Shown: piece by piece, positions 1 to 11,220 of the stretch
Layout of the letters: each line of letters starts with the position of its first letter
Position numbering within the stretch: the first letter of the stretch is position 1
From: Adiantum capillus-veneris
Lineage: Eukaryota > Streptophyta > Polypodiopsida > Polypodiales > Pteridaceae
Direction: 5' to 3'
Length of the DNA stretch: 64,000 nucleotides
Assembly (NCBI GenBank): GCA_014529385.2
Contig: CM043944.1
Coordinates: 181,125,311-181,189,310, forward strand
Program-made: the position numbers and the translations under genes
Notes under the pieces: generated by a model
Database searches by the model: none
What the model was told of the DNA's origin: nothing
Seen by the model: only the letters and a program-made list of their open reading frames with translations

Positions 1-2629
1 GTAGTTGAAGCCTACTATCAATAGGCCACATACATTTGGGTCTTAAGCGCTTCACTTAATGCATCTTGAGACAACGAAGTCCAACTCCTCTACTTGTCGT
101 GGAAGGCTACTACCAAGGGGCCACATAAATTTGAGTCCTTAAGAGATCACCTCTACCAAAGAGTTCTCTACCACCTTAAGCATCAAGAAGGAGATCGCCT
201 ATTACAAATATGGACACTGCAACCATTTGGCTCTTCCTTTTATCAATCTTTTGTTTTTACTTAAATAAATTACACAAAGTTAATCACATATACAATCACC
301 TCAAGATAGTGGGTGGTGGCAAACATTCTCCAAGTAACCCTTTAGGTTCAAGCAAATTTGATCACAACAAGATTAGGTAGAGACAATGTCACAACCAAGC
401 GGAGTAACCAAATAATGGACGATGCTTCAATGGACTCCAAAGAGCACAACAATTTTGGTCAAGCGAACTACCTTGATTGAGGCTCACATCCTGATTAATG
501 ACCCTGGGATGGTTGCAAATTGTTACAATGCAACCAAGGTCCAGGAAAAGTCATCGTCACAAGAACTCTTCTATGACCAACTTAGCAGGTCCAATACTTC
601 AAAGCAGTTGCAACTTCTTTCCACTAATGTCATTTATAGCACTCCATATCATAATGGTGAATAATTGGCCACAAATTTCAAATACACCAGCCTGCCTAAG
701 TCAATTGTAAACAATGTCTCAACAATGGCTTACATGCTTCTTTGCACTATCTAGGTTGCATTAGCTATCAAGTTTGAAATTTTGGGTTGTTTAAAAAGCA
801 TGTATAGCTTTAACTCATGCTATGCACACATTATGCACCAGAGCTTGTAAAAAAGAAGAAGGATAAAAGGTGTTACTTACAAATCTCTAGCAATGTTGAT
901 AAGGATGGCATATGATGCTATTTTATCAATTGATGCATTGCTAGCAAGTCCAACCTAATATAATCATCGACAAAAAGAAGAAGAAAAGGAGGAAGAAGAA
1001 GTGCTTTGAAGCCCGGCATCAATACCAAAGTGTGAGAAAAGCTTGCAATGTAGGGAATCCAAATATGTGGTCAAAACTTAGATCTAACCTCATATGCATT
1101 TCCTACTGACTATCTTTTGAAACTTGCAAGTTATGGCAAAACATGTACTAGCTTTAGGTTTTTGGCAATCTTTGGGATGATCTAATATAGTGCCAAAGAT
1201 GCTTGCCTATCCCAAAATCTCTACTAATGTGAAGAAGACAAAATTGTGAAGTAACAGAGAAAGGAAATGGATATTAAAAGGTAGTATAATCTCAAAATCA
1301 TAATTAGACCATAACACTCTTTACTAATCAACCACATAAACCATAAACACTAACTAATTTTAAAAATTGACAAGTACACACGACTTATTAGTCTATAGTA
1401 GAGCTTGAATATGTCACTTTAACTTTTTTGGTGTGGTTGGTGACAAGTGGATGAAAGTGTCAAAAGACCTCTCCTCCAAGTCCTACGTCGTGGGCAACGA
1501 TGCCAATATCGACAAATACATCAAGATCCGACTGTGTAAAAGCGAGGACTCTGACTATCATAATAGCAATTTAAGGACATTGTTGCACCAATTATGGTAA
1601 GAGGCTCTAAACATCATAGACACAGTGTTCTCTAGAGAGCTATATGAATCTAACACTCAATATCTATACTAACGAGCTATGCACACTCTACCATCCTATG
1701 AGCTTTGATGATAGGTGAAATAGTTGTCTATACTATTCAAAAATCTACTAGCACAAAACTCTAGGATATCAAGGCCATAGGAGACCGTATCGTAATAGCT
1801 AATTGCAAATAAAAAAATTGTTCCTAAATGGAAAAAACACCTAATCTTATCCAAATCACACAATCTTAGATTCTAATGGCTTAATATCAGTGAGAGTTGT
1901 GTGGGAGATCTCTGACCAATGATTGCTTCTCTTTGGAAGTTTTATGTTTATGGATATTGATGATTAGCACCTTATGTGTGCTTGAGCTTTGTTGAGAGCA
2001 GTTTTTAACTCTCCACAGGGAGCTCACTTCGGGTCACATTTTTTCTTACATTTCATTGGTGCTTGTTTGATTGTATATCCTATGCCTGTTTGATTGCCTG
2101 TCTTGCTATATTAGAGTGATAATTTCATATTTTTTATATACGTTGTATTGTGGATATTGCCATTGTATCTCATTGTGGAGTCGATTTTCGCTTGTTTGGC
2201 AATCTCGATCGTTTTGGAGACTCAATCCCGAAAAGTCCTTTTTGAGACTGTGGCTAGTCGTGTTTGCATAGCCTTTTGTGAAAGCTGTTACGTGAGGTTT
2301 TTCTTGAAATTGAGCACTAGGGACCGAGCTATCAAGTGAGATGGATTAGGTTGCTAGAGATCAGTATTCGTGGCCTCGCCATAAGAGATGTATCGACTGG
2401 TATCGGTGCTTTGATCCCAAGTTGATAGTCTTTCAATAGTTTCTTTGAGAAGTTTATGCCAGTGTATGCCCAATCAGTACTCTTTGTTGCTTTATGCATT
2501 GTTTTTTGTTGACTTTTGCTTGAGATTTTGATCTTTGTATATAGGAGACTGTGTCGGATTTATTTCATCGCGAGTTGTCTAGTTTTTCTCTACAACGCTC
2601 TTTTACATTGGCCTTACGATGATTGTGTT
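1..2629. other. No recognisable gene; eroded intergenic sequence
   Basis: I recognise no conserved protein here; the short open frames at 422-664, 498-710 and 2071-2339 have no motif I can name. A near-duplicate of about 42 bases occurs at 6-48 and 102-142 (both read GAAG-CTACTA-CAA-GGCCACATA), a diverged tandem pair with a period of about 96 bases. The stretch is AT-rich with purine-rich patches. The last 600 bases precede a copia gag fragment and may include remains of its LTR and leader, but no matching second LTR is visible. Confidence 0.5.
2398..2409 (+). promoter_or_regulatory. Possible degenerate retrotransposon primer-binding site
   Basis: TGGTATCGGTGC differs at two positions from TGGTATCAGAGC, the plant tRNA-Met primer site, and continues TTTGATCC as many copia primer regions do. 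It lies about 420 bases before a copia gag start on the same strand, a plausible position. The base preceding it does not end in a canonical LTR CA, so the call is tentative. Confidence 0.3.
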
Positions 2630-2723
2630 GAGTTTCTAGTTGAGATTTTGATCTCTGCGTAGAGAATATTGATCTCTAGTTGAGTTTCTAGTTGAGATTT
2701 TGATCTCTGAGTAGAGAATATTG
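2630..2723 (+). repeat. 52-bp tandem repeat in a retrotransposon leader
   Basis: GAGTTTCTAGTTGAGATTTT followed by GATCTCTG-GTAGAGAATATT occurs at 2630-2671 and 2682-2723. A weaker third relative lies near 2519 (TTGAGATTTTGATCTTTG). It lies in the untranslated stretch just before the copia gag fragment. Confidence 0.7.
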
Positions 2724-2826
2724 CTAAAATTTTTGCGACAAAATGGACTTAAGCTCTTAGTGTTATTCTCTTCCAATTATCTATTGTCACTATAGTTGGA
2801 TCTTCTGGACAGAAGATTACTACATA

Positions 2827-3078
2827 GTGAAATTTGATGGTACAAATTTCACTATATGGAAGCAGAGAATATTTGATCTCCTAATCAACAAAGGATGTGC
2901 AGTGCCATTAAAAGAGCGCAAAGAGGGTTTGTACATTGATGATCATTGGGAGAAGTTTGATGCTCCTGCCATGGCAACTATTAGGTTGCATCTTGGTGAA
3001 TCAATATTCTTCAGGATTATGAACAAGGCCAATGCTAAAGAACTATGGTCTCAAAAGTTAAAACATACAATTCTATAG
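2827..3078 (+). pseudogene. Copia gag N-terminal fragment
   Basis: The 83-codon frame starts with the signature of a Ty1/copia Gag N-terminus: KFDGTNFTIWKQRIFDLL at residues 2-19, then KGCAVPLKE, DDHWEKFDA, and ATIRLHLGESIFFRI leading into AKELW near residue 72. In the family these segments form the Gag domain that packs element RNA into cytoplasmic particles. The frame stops 10 residues after AKELW, and the rest of Gag (RNA-binding knuckle) and Pol is not found downstream, so this is a truncated relic. The ATG comes straight after a leader with repeats and a degenerate primer site, which supports it as the original start. Confidence 0.8.
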
Positions 3079-3574
3079 GATACAACAAGTAGAAATAGCT
3101 CTTCATGTCTGGGTAGTAATTCATAACATGAAGAGAATCAATGAAATAAGCATGGAAAGATGAAGCAAACGGTATCAATTGCATTAGCATCTCGTAGGCA
3201 CAAATGAAAAAATTCTCATGATAGCCAGATATCGCTCTGCAAGACTCTTGTCCACTTAATTGATTGTTGCTTAAAAGTGAACGAACTAAGGTTTTGAGAT
3301 CTGGCACAAGGCTATCTCATAGTATCCAAACTCAATGGTTGAGGGCTCATAGGAACTGTTTTAAAATCTACACTAGGCATATCAAAATAGTCTTACAAAA
3401 GAATATTCTTACGATTGTATTTTCATGTATTTACAAACGTTGGCTTAGACATTAAATGTGCATAAAAGGAATTATCCCACTTGAGCAAAATTTGAAGGGG
3501 ACCACCACGTTGCAGGAAATCTTCAATCAAAATATTTTGATGGCTATCTAATTGTTTAGTCGATCAACAATCAT
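3079..3574. other. No recognisable gene
   Basis: Homology to copia ends near 3078. Short frames on both strands here (3035-3307 minus, 3264-3455 plus) show no motif. Probably rearranged retrotransposon or intergenic DNA. Confidence 0.4.
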
Positions 3575-4345
3575 CTTGGAAATGCATCAACCGCCTAGAT
3601 GCAATTTCCATTGCATCATGCCATAACATCTTGCATAGGAAACTTTTGCGTGGGCAGTTGGCACAATTCTAAGATAGTCTCGAGTGGTCATTAAAATTTG
3701 TTTGGGGTACTTTCAAGATGGTTTTTGATGGTTATCAAAATTTATATGCACGAAGAATATATTGTTTACCAACGCATGAAAATTTTGTAAGAATTCTAGC
3801 ACCCTTTTTGCACCTAGCATTTAGACACAAATTTTCACCACATGGCACCGTAGGGCCATGCTTTGGAAATTTGCACTTTTGAGCCTTTGAGGCATTTCAA
3901 GACAATCAAATTTTGAGAGCTAATTGACATTATCTTTGAAGTCCATTAACCACCTAGACACAAATTTCCATGAGGCCATACGACCCATGCCATCTAGGAA
4001 ATGTGCATGTGTGTAATTGACGCAATTTCCACACAATCTTCCATGGTCGTAAAATATTTCATGTGTGTGGGATAGAGCACCCCTATCCTTCAATCGTGCC
4101 AATTTAAAGAGAATTTTGGTACTGTCTTGAAAGTGTGTCAACCATCAAGGCGCAAATTTCCACAACATGATCCCATACGACCATGCATAGGAAATTTACA
4201 TCTCAACACCAACCATTTAGATGTAGATTTCCATTGCAAAGCGCCAGACAAGCATGCATGCAAGATTTGTGCCTTGGCAAATGATGCAATTCCAAGACAA
4301 TCATTGATGTTGTCAAAATTTGCATGTGTAAGAGATATGCAATGT
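3575..4345. repeat. Diverged tandem repeat array
   Basis: A loose unit recurs: an ACC-CTAGA-GCAAATTTCCA-type start, then CATG-CCATA-GACCATGC, then TAGGAAATTT-CAT, sometimes ending GGCACAATTCTAAGACA. Copies begin near 3589, 3825 (partial), 3951, 4140 and 4207. Spacing is irregular (about 65 to 240 bases), so this is an old, decayed array rather than an active satellite. Short open frames inside it are chance readings. Confidence 0.5.
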
Positions 4346-5028
4346 TCACCTCCAAAGGTTCCGTTATTTTTTCATTTGCAATAGTCATCGTCATAGTTTG
4401 TCATCAATTCAAGCCATCATACGCATTGAAGTATTTGTTTTGCTTGAGTTTGCTAAAAGAAACTTTGGTGTGAGCGCAAGGCCGTTGAGGGTGCACCACA
4501 AGTCGCAAGCAACAACTTGGGTTAAAATTTTATCTCCTTCTTAGTTAAGGAATTGTAGGGTTGTCATCAATAGTGGCATGGACAATTTTCCACCAATTGA
4601 TGACAACGTGAGGGAGATGGTAGAGTAGTCTGGGGGCATCTTGCTTGGATCAATCAGCATGATCCTTCACCATCACCATCAACACCAACACCAGACTGGA
4701 GCCAATTTCAATGGAGGTCATGATGCAATCAATGATGACGTTTCTCGTACAATATGATGTTGCATGGGTCCATGTAGAAAGGGATCAGATGACTGCATTG
4801 AAGGGATCAAATTGCTGTAGAGAAAGATGGTGAGGGAAGGAGACTTTCTCTCAAAGTGGAACACGAAGACTGGCAGTTAGCCACGGGAGCATAGAGACTC
4901 ACAGTTGAGCAAGATAGGGAGGCATAGAGACTTGTAGTGGAGTAAGAAAGGGGCCGACACATGCAAGAGCTAGCTCAATTGTTTTTACAAATGCAACCTC
5001 ATCCCAAGCCAACACATGTACATCAAGT
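4346..5028. other. Eroded gypsy-like leader or gag-upstream region
   Basis: No intact frame. A His/Pro/Ser-rich reading around 4660-4720 (CATCACCATCAACACCAACACC) followed by gag-like coding after 5040 suggests the N-terminal half of a decayed Gag. I see no LTR or primer site. Confidence 0.3.
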
Positions 5029-5773
5029 AAGTGTTTTAATATTGACGGTGATGTAAAAAATGACCTTTAGTAATTATGATGGTAAGATAGATGCATCCAA
5101 AATCTATTCGTGTTTCTTCAATTCAATTCTTATTTTGCCACTACTAGGAATTCTTGCAATGATAAGGTTTTAGTTGCTACAATTTACGCGATGGGTGACA
5201 CCATTAATTGTATTACTTGTGGTAAGAGCAGTAGGCTAAGCTTCATCAAGAAGGGAGTTATCCTTATTACCCCATCTTCGTGATTGAGATAGGTTTCACA
5301 CAGCTCTTAATCTTGCTTTATGCCACCAAGTTATTTGCAATGACTCAAGGATGAGTGGCTTGAAGTTTGTCAGAACGACACACAAGTCTGAACGGCAGCT
5401 AAGTGTTTAATATTGACGGTGATGTAAAAAATGACCTTTAGTAATTATGATGGTAAGATAGATGCATCCAAAATCTATTCGTGTTTCTTCAATTCAATTC
5501 TTATTTTGCCACTACTAGGAATTCTTGCAATGATAAGGTTTTAGTTGCTACAATTTACGCGATGGGTGACACCATTAATTGGTATTACTTGTGGTAAGAG
5601 CAGTAGGCTAAGCTTCATCAAGAAGGGAGTTATCCTTATTACCCCATCTTCTGTGATTGAGATAGGTTTCACACAGCTCTTAATCTTGCTTTATGCCACC
5701 AAGTTATTTGCAATGACTCAAGGATGAGTGGCTTGAAGTTTGTCAGAACGACACACAAGTCTGAACGGCAGCT
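5029..5773 (+). repeat. 372-bp tandem duplication with gag-like coding
   Basis: Bases 5029-5400 and 5401-5773 are two head-to-tail copies that differ by a few single-base indels (GTGTTTTAAT vs GTGTTTAAT; ATTGTATTAC vs ATTGGTATTAC; CTTCGTGATT vs CTTCTGTGATT). The sequence reads in part like a plant retrotransposon Gag (YDGKIDASKIYS, then DKVLVATIYAMGDTIN), but frames are interrupted in both copies. The indels change the frame, so the second copy has a 60-codon open stretch (5545-5727) that the first lacks. Confidence 0.85.
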
Positions 5774-6230
5774 TGTAGCTTAGCTTTGGGAGCCAAGAGA
5801 ATTGTCTCAAAACTTCCCTCCATAGTTTGGACAAGGAAATCAAGTTTGATGTCCATTTCACCAAGCCTAAGGACTTGAAGAGGCTATCAATGTGGTGTTA
5901 GAGCATGAATAGGATAACAATGATGGTAATCCAAAGGTGGCCAACAAGAAACTCAATCAAGCACATAATAATGTTAATAAAGGGTTGAGAAAAGTCTAGG
6001 AGTCAACTCTCGTTGACTCTAGACGAAGAAGTTGCAAAAGGAATATTTGGTGGATAATTGAATGATGAAAAGAGCACAGTATGTTCATGATAATCGTTGT
6101 TTCAAGCGGAAACATAAGAGTCACATGAAGAGACAATGTTCAAAGAATTCTAAAAATAAAGATGATGCAAGCACGTCTCTTGTCAATGGTCTTGATCATG
6201 AATATTCCTTGTCAAAGCACTACTAGAAAT
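5774..6230 (+). pseudogene. Gag C-terminal remnant with defective zinc knuckle
   Basis: Downstream of the duplicated segment, bases 6098-6139 read CFKRKHKSHMKRQC. This fits the retroviral-type knuckle spacing C-x2-C-x4-H-x4-C except that the second Cys is Arg. The knuckle normally binds element RNA; this one has lost a zinc ligand. It is followed by SKNSKNKDD-type polar residues. Several stops interrupt the frame, so it is a pseudogene, probably the same Gag as the tandem duplication. Confidence 0.5.
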
Positions 6231-6423
6231 CTTTGTTGGTAGGGATGTCAAAGGTTGCTCAAGTGACACATTTTGTGTGTTGCTTAAGCAATGTTTGTCA
6301 CAAAATTGATTTATAGAAGCTTCGCTTATGCATCCAAGTGTTTCTTAAGCAACATTATAACGTTTTTTAATGTCAAAACTTGGGAGGTTCCAAGTGTGAG
6401 CTCCTTGACCATCGACTAAGTTC
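6231..6423. other. No feature recognised
   Basis: AT-rich stretch with no coding signal, between the gag remnant and a CT microsatellite. Confidence 0.4.
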
Positions 6424-6449
6424 TCTACTTCTCTCATCATCTCTCTCTA

Positions 6450-6508
<59 letters not shown>
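6424..6508 (+). repeat. CT/GA microsatellite
   Basis: Nearly uninterrupted CT dinucleotides, with a single CTAT/CTCC interruption near the start. Confidence 0.95.
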
Positions 6509-6509
<1 letters not shown>

Positions 6510-6683
6510 GTAAAACCTAGGGTAACTGAACATAGCATCTCCTCCCTACCGCCCCTTATATAGGCTAGCTCCTAGCACTTGCCCTAAGCGGATCCCCAAT
6601 CCGCACTGGTCCAGTCCAAGCCCTTGGCCTAGGTCCCTGACCCCCTAGGTTGGGCCTTGCTCCGTAGGACCTTTGTCTTGACA
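6509..6683 (-). mobile_element. Gypsy-type 3' LTR, 5' portion
   Basis: On the minus strand the sequence starts TGTCAAGACAAAGG at 6683, directly after a polypurine tract, as a 3' LTR should. About 120 bases in is a TATA-like CTATATAAGG (near 6557-6564), suitable as the LTR promoter. The far boundary is unclear: the CT tract at 6424-6508 may lie inside the LTR, and no second LTR copy is in the window. Confidence 0.6.
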
Positions 6684-6697
6684 TTACTCCCCCCTTA
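6684..6697 (-). promoter_or_regulatory. Polypurine tract
   Basis: Minus strand TTAAGGGGGGAGTAA immediately precedes the LTR start TGTCAAG. This is the usual plus-strand primer site for LTR-retrotransposon DNA synthesis. Confidence 0.65.
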
Positions 6698-7126
6698 AGG
6701 AAGAGTTTCCGTCCTCGAAAACACAAGTAGTAATATCTTCTTAAGAATACTGATGTTTTCTTTACTGACGTCCCATAAGTGAGACAATTGTCTGTATGAC
6801 CGATAATTGGTGCAGTGAGGAGGTTCAATGAAACCAAGAGCAACATCTTGATTTTCTACATTGTTGTCCGTTTGCAACCACTTGGGTCTAAATGGTAACT
6901 CCATTTATGACTCGCTTGAGTGCTGTAAAGGAGTAACCTCAACTAAGAGTTGTCCAAAGGCATAACCAGTTTTCAGATCTTCTGAAGGTACTGGAATAAT
7001 GCAAGGAAACCTTGGCGTAACTTTCCATGCAGTTGTGAGCCAGATTTCCTTCTCGCTTGAGTATCTTGAAAAGTCCGTAGATAGGGAATGTCCTCGTGTT
7101 AGAATTCTAAATAGTTTGGAAGACAA
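6695..7126 (-). pseudogene. Unidentified 3'-terminal retrotransposon reading frame
   Basis: Two open stretches, 7126-6905 and 6904-6695 on the minus strand, lie in the same frame separated by one stop, giving about 142 codons. They end 10 bases before the polypurine tract, the position of the last coding part of an LTR element. Readable segments include FGQLLVEVTPLQ, RPKWLQTDNNVENQDVALG and YRQLSHLWDVSKEN. I do not recognise a domain; a gypsy C-terminal extension is the likeliest reading from position alone. Confidence 0.35.
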
Positions 7127-7562
7127 GAACTATATGCTCATCCCTAATGAAGGTTACTTGCCAACATACTTTGTTAGCATACCTGGTAAGTCCTTGACGT
7201 ATGAAAGTATTGACACAATCTCCAACCCCACCACAAGAGGTGTTCAAAAGTCGAAAATCGTAGTTAAACAAATTGTAGAATAGGGAGAAAATCATCTATT
7301 CAGAAATGCGTTGTGCTAACGTATGCTCTTAGCAGATCTTTTAGCACAAGATTACTCTTTGTAATCCGCCTATTCCCTTGGATAACTGACAGTACTGAGG
7401 TGTGTTTTCCTCACGGTTTACAAACAGTCGTCCCAGATGACTGGTAAACGGGGAATCACAATAGTGTTTAACATTGGTGAAGAATCAACAATGTCTAAAA
7501 TAACCATCATGGTTAACTTGAAAAAATCCACAAACGCCCAAACCGAGCCATGACTTCTATTG
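7127..7562. other. Left flank of the palindrome, no gene recognised
   Basis: Short frames on both strands (6999-7283 plus, 7107-7295 minus) show no motif. This sequence is not found beyond the right arm, so it lies outside the inverted repeat; the match starts at the G of GAAAGAATG at 7563. Confidence 0.5.
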
Positions 7563-9150
7563 GAAAGAATGTAAATAGTTCTGAAAAGAAACTAAATACT
7601 TTCAGTCGCAATCTTTTGCAAACCTTGCTGAAACGTCTGAATGGAAATAAAAGGTAAAACATTGATCACTTCTAGGTACAGACAATGAAACTTTTTCATT
7701 AACAACTTATAGCCTTGCTAGATGTATAAACAACCATCTATAATGTACCTTAACAAGTCATTCTAAGTATCCGACAATATCTGGCCACAAAATTGCTCCT
7801 GATACGTCGTGCTAAAAATGCTCTAGAAAACAGATGTGACCAGCACCTAGGGACTTTGTCGTGACACATAATTGAAATAATGGCGCCAGTGTCAGTCTAG
7901 AGACTCATATTCTCCACATGTGGAATATGTCTCATGTAAGGATGTGTAAAAAAGAACATCCTTCAAGTATAAGATATACTTGTGTGTGGAGGTAACTGCA
8001 AGCACTCTACGACGGGAGTGAGAGGGACCCTCATTAGCGTTGCTCCACACTAGCTAAACCGAACTCCTTGAGTTCCTAGACCATGTTGTATCCCATGTGA
8101 CAACATGTGCCAAATTGAACCCAACAAGTAGGTTCGTAACAGCATAAGACAAAAAGATAGATTGGACACTTGGCCCAAAATACTTTGTGCCGACATGCCC
8201 TTGGCATGGCTCTGTAACATTCAAGCGTACTTAGACGTCTTGAAAAACCAAGCAAAGCATACTAAAAATGGAATAACACCAAATCAATAGATGCGTTACC
8301 TGGAGATTTGAACGTATTGTACACTTACCTGTATTCCAATGGGGAGGAGCACGTCCCCTACCTGGAAAAACAAACAGCATTGTACTGGAAACCCTGGGTG
8401 TTGCCAGTGCAATCGAAGCCCTTGGATTAGAATCTATGTAGTCAAACCCCTTGGTAAGACTCTTTGTAGAAACTGCTCAACTAGTAGATCACGGTAACTA
8501 ACATAGTCAACCGTGTACAAAATGATTGGAATCAACTTGAAAAGTGTCTCCGTCCGCTACCGCTTGTGGTAGATTGCGGAATTCTTTCCTTGAAAGTATA
8601 ACTGGGAGAGATCAACTGTGATCCTTAATGCAGATCAAACTGTGATCCTTAATGCCTATGGGGTGATGTAATAATCACCCGCCGGGTCTTACCCCAGAAC
8701 AGTATGTCCATAGAGACGGCGTAGTGCTATAGAGAGAGTAGGAAATCCACACAAGTGAACTGCCGAGCTCTTATGGACAACCATGATGTCACAACTGATT
8801 GCTGTATCTATACTGTCTTGTAGAGATCAGCTGCTGTGAGTTGAAGATTAGTAAAAACTCAAATGGAGTGTCACACTGAAAACATGTAGTGCAAAAATGA
8901 CACCCTAAACTTCGTAATGACAAGACCCTTCCTTGTCAATTAACGTCACTGTGTACTGCATTGGGTATAACTGTTCGATCTTGAGAACAAGCATCCAAGG
9001 AATACCAATTAGTGGGTCTTATCCTTTGGCTCATAGTCCTTATGCAAATAGTGTTCAATCGACCGATGAAGACTAATTTGAGTAGCATCTTGGCCACATG
9101 CTAGCTGTGAGTTAGAGCACCTTGGCTCAAGCTGACTCATAAGCAAAACA
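7563..9150. other. Outer part of left arm, no gene recognised
   Basis: No convincing frame on either strand. A 23-24-bp tandem pair (GATCAA-CTGTGATCCTTAATGC) lies at 8610-8632 and 8633-8656 and is present in both arms. The mirror is 62092-63686. Confidence 0.4.
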
Positions 9151-9154
9151 TGTA

Positions 9155-10017
9155 TCAAAAGCTTCTTAGAAGATTGGAGATAGAGAAGGAAAAGAAGAGC
9201 ATGCTGGGATGAGGAACTTGCCTTAAGTTTTTACAGTGTGTGCATAAGCTATGTCCTCTTACACATCTTATGCTTGACTTGCAGCTTATTGTATAAGCAT
9301 TCCCCAGTTTTCTGGTTGGACTCTTGCATCGAGAGAGGTAACAAAAAAACACAAAACTCATTCCGATCCACCTACCTTGCAGGGGCCATGATTGCCCGTG
9401 AGATAAGTATGAGAATTAGGCTCATTTTGGTGTTGTGTGTTGATAGCAACCAACAATCATATTAAACAATCGATCCGTAATCTGTCCTTGACAGTTTAGA
9501 CTGGTAGGGATTCTGTGAGTGATATTCCCTATTTTGCCAGTTCCTCTGAGCTTTGCTTCATATGAAATTGTCAGAGCAGTTTGCTTTGCACAACGACAAT
9601 AATTGTCAAGTAAAGTGTAAACATGAAAAAACTTAAACTTGGCTAACCTGGTTGTTGCTGTAACCAATTGTCATGAAATTTGGAAGGAAAAACTCATTCC
9701 AAAATGGCTTATAGCCATATCTGCACAGACGCCGTCGTTTATCCTATACACCTGTTTGGTACATAATGAAATTAGCTGCAAACACATTTCCTATTCAAAC
9801 AATTGCAATTGGAATGAACTAATACTGTGTGGCAAACATTCGGTAGCAGCTGTTGGAAATAGTGACAAGGAGTCGTCCATGCCGAGCAACTGGATGTGCT
9901 AATTTCCTTGAGAGTCGAAAACACTAACAATTGTCTATGGAGTGGCATCAAATTGAACCGCTGAGAAACCGTGCTCATTAAGTACACCTGCCAAACAACT
10001 TTGTACCCTTGAGCCAT
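9155..10017 (-). pseudogene. Eroded exon-like region, Cys-rich readings
   Basis: Minus-strand open stretches at 10017-9772, 9667-9422 and 9361-9155 are conserved in the right arm. The first starts MAQGYKVVWQV, resembling the GF/GY-x-x-x-W end of an extracellular CUB-type domain, and ends with a Cys cluster (HSNCNCLNRKCVCS). The second has CRCAKQTALTISYEAKL. Acceptor-like TTACAG and donor-like CAG-GT sequences flank some pieces. No long frame joins them, so I read this as a decayed multi-exon host gene or captured fragment. Function is not assignable. Confidence 0.25.
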
Positions 10018-10484
10018 AAGAATTATCGGCCGTGCCGAGCCCTGTAAGTATCAGTTCCTTTTGCATGGCTTGAATATTGTGTAGTCAAGCCCTGCTCGAT
10101 GTTGATCTCTCAACCAAACAGTGGCTCTTTGCAAACAAAGCAGTGGAAAAAAGTTGACTGCATACGGAACTTGTCACTGTGCCTGCATGCAAGAGCTACA
10201 TAACATGTTTGAAAGCATGATCAAACCAAAACAAAAGCTATTTCATATGTTGGCGATAAAAATAATTAGTCGGCCATGCCAACATCTGTACCATACCCAT
10301 TTGAGGCATTGCATGTACTTTCCTGAATGCAATTGAATAAGAGTACCAATTGGTAGCAACCTGCGGTGCATCATCATTCACTGCTACCTTGGTTGGACAA
10401 GAATAATTCTTGAAGCAAGAATTAACTTGTGCAAATATTTGGAATATCCCCTGCAATTGACATCATACATAAAACGAGAAAACC

Positions 10485-10715
10485 TTAAAAACATGAAACC
10501 TCAAACCTGTGGATTAGTATGAATCCTTGTGCCCTTGTTGAATCTTGGTCCAGTCTAACCACTAGCACATCCCTTGGAGCATCGTTAGAACATGCTATTG
10601 GTCGAGTTTTTTGGTGAAAATTAGCTAACACTTTGTGTTGCCCAGTGCAATTCTTGATCGAAGTGAAATCATCGATGATTTTGGGACAAAAACACCATGG
10701 CAAATCTCTTTCCAA
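10485..10715 (-). pseudogene. CUB-like domain fragment
   Basis: The minus-strand frame begins at a TTG (no ATG). It ends with RPIACSNDAPRDVLVVRL followed by DQDSTRAQGFILIHRF, which matches the C-terminal half of a CUB domain: a Pro-hydrophobic turn, Ser-Asn, a beta strand (VLVVRL), an acidic D-x-D-S-T turn, then GF before the last strand. CUB domains are extracellular beta sandwiches that bind proteins or glycans. Only about half a domain is seen and a frame break separates it from coding-like sequence upstream. The match is by eye and needs a profile search. Confidence 0.3.
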
Positions 10716-10991
10716 AGATGTGGAAGCACTTGGATTTGCTTCCTCTCGATTGTGCTGAGCATGCCGTATAATATGGTCGTGCCATTAGCCATGCTTGAGG
10801 CCCTTGCTCAATCAATGTGTCTTGAATCAACCCATAACCATCATCCTTTTTGTCCTCTCCTTGTCGGGATCGATCTTCCGGATTACTAATCTTCCCGTAG
10901 AACTGCTTTCGAATCAGTTCTGCCGTTGGGACATTGTCCTGAAACTCGACAGCTCCTCGGCCCCGGATCTCCGAGCTGGGCGAAGCAAGAC
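10670..10991 (-). pseudogene. Unidentified 107-codon open frame without ATG start
   Basis: On the minus strand an open frame runs from just after a TGA near 10992 to a TGA at 10670. Its composition looks like real protein: AVEFQDNVPTAELIRKQFYG, then NPEDRSRQGEDKKDDGYGLI, then TLIEQGPQAWLMARPYY and SKCFHIFGKRFAMVFL. The first Met is near residue 71, so it is probably an exon or a truncated frame. It is preserved without frameshift in both arms (right arm 60253-60574), and overlaps the CUB-like fragment in another frame at its 3' end, suggesting one frameshifted ancestral gene. I do not recognise the family. Confidence 0.35.
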
Positions 10992-11220
10992 GTCAAACTC
11001 GGAGGGGTGTGTGCCCGGGGTGGGCATGCCCCCTTAACTGTTTGATTGACCAAAGGCCCTCCCCTTGGGCGGCCGTATGTGAAACACAAGGAGGTGGAGC
11101 GATGGCGATGACCTCCGGCAGCACAGCAGGTGAAGCTGCGCTCACCCTGCCCGCTACAGGGCTCAGATGCAGGGCACGATAAAGCGCGTTTTTCCCAGCA
11201 GGCCCGCGTGCACGCTTTTC
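10992..11220. other. GC-rich insert joined to copia gag
   Basis: A GC-rich block with composition unlike its surroundings. It carries 1-base indels between arms (left CCTCCGG vs right CCTCGG; left GGAGGGGTG vs right GGAGGGTG), so no frame is shared. It directly abuts the truncated N-terminus of the copia gag, marking a junction of unrelated sequences. Confidence 0.5.

Noticed and set aside
9155-10990. An intact multi-exon host gene
   Set aside because: Splice-like sites exist, but no continuous set of frames could be joined and stops lie in most pieces; only a pseudogene-level call is supportable.
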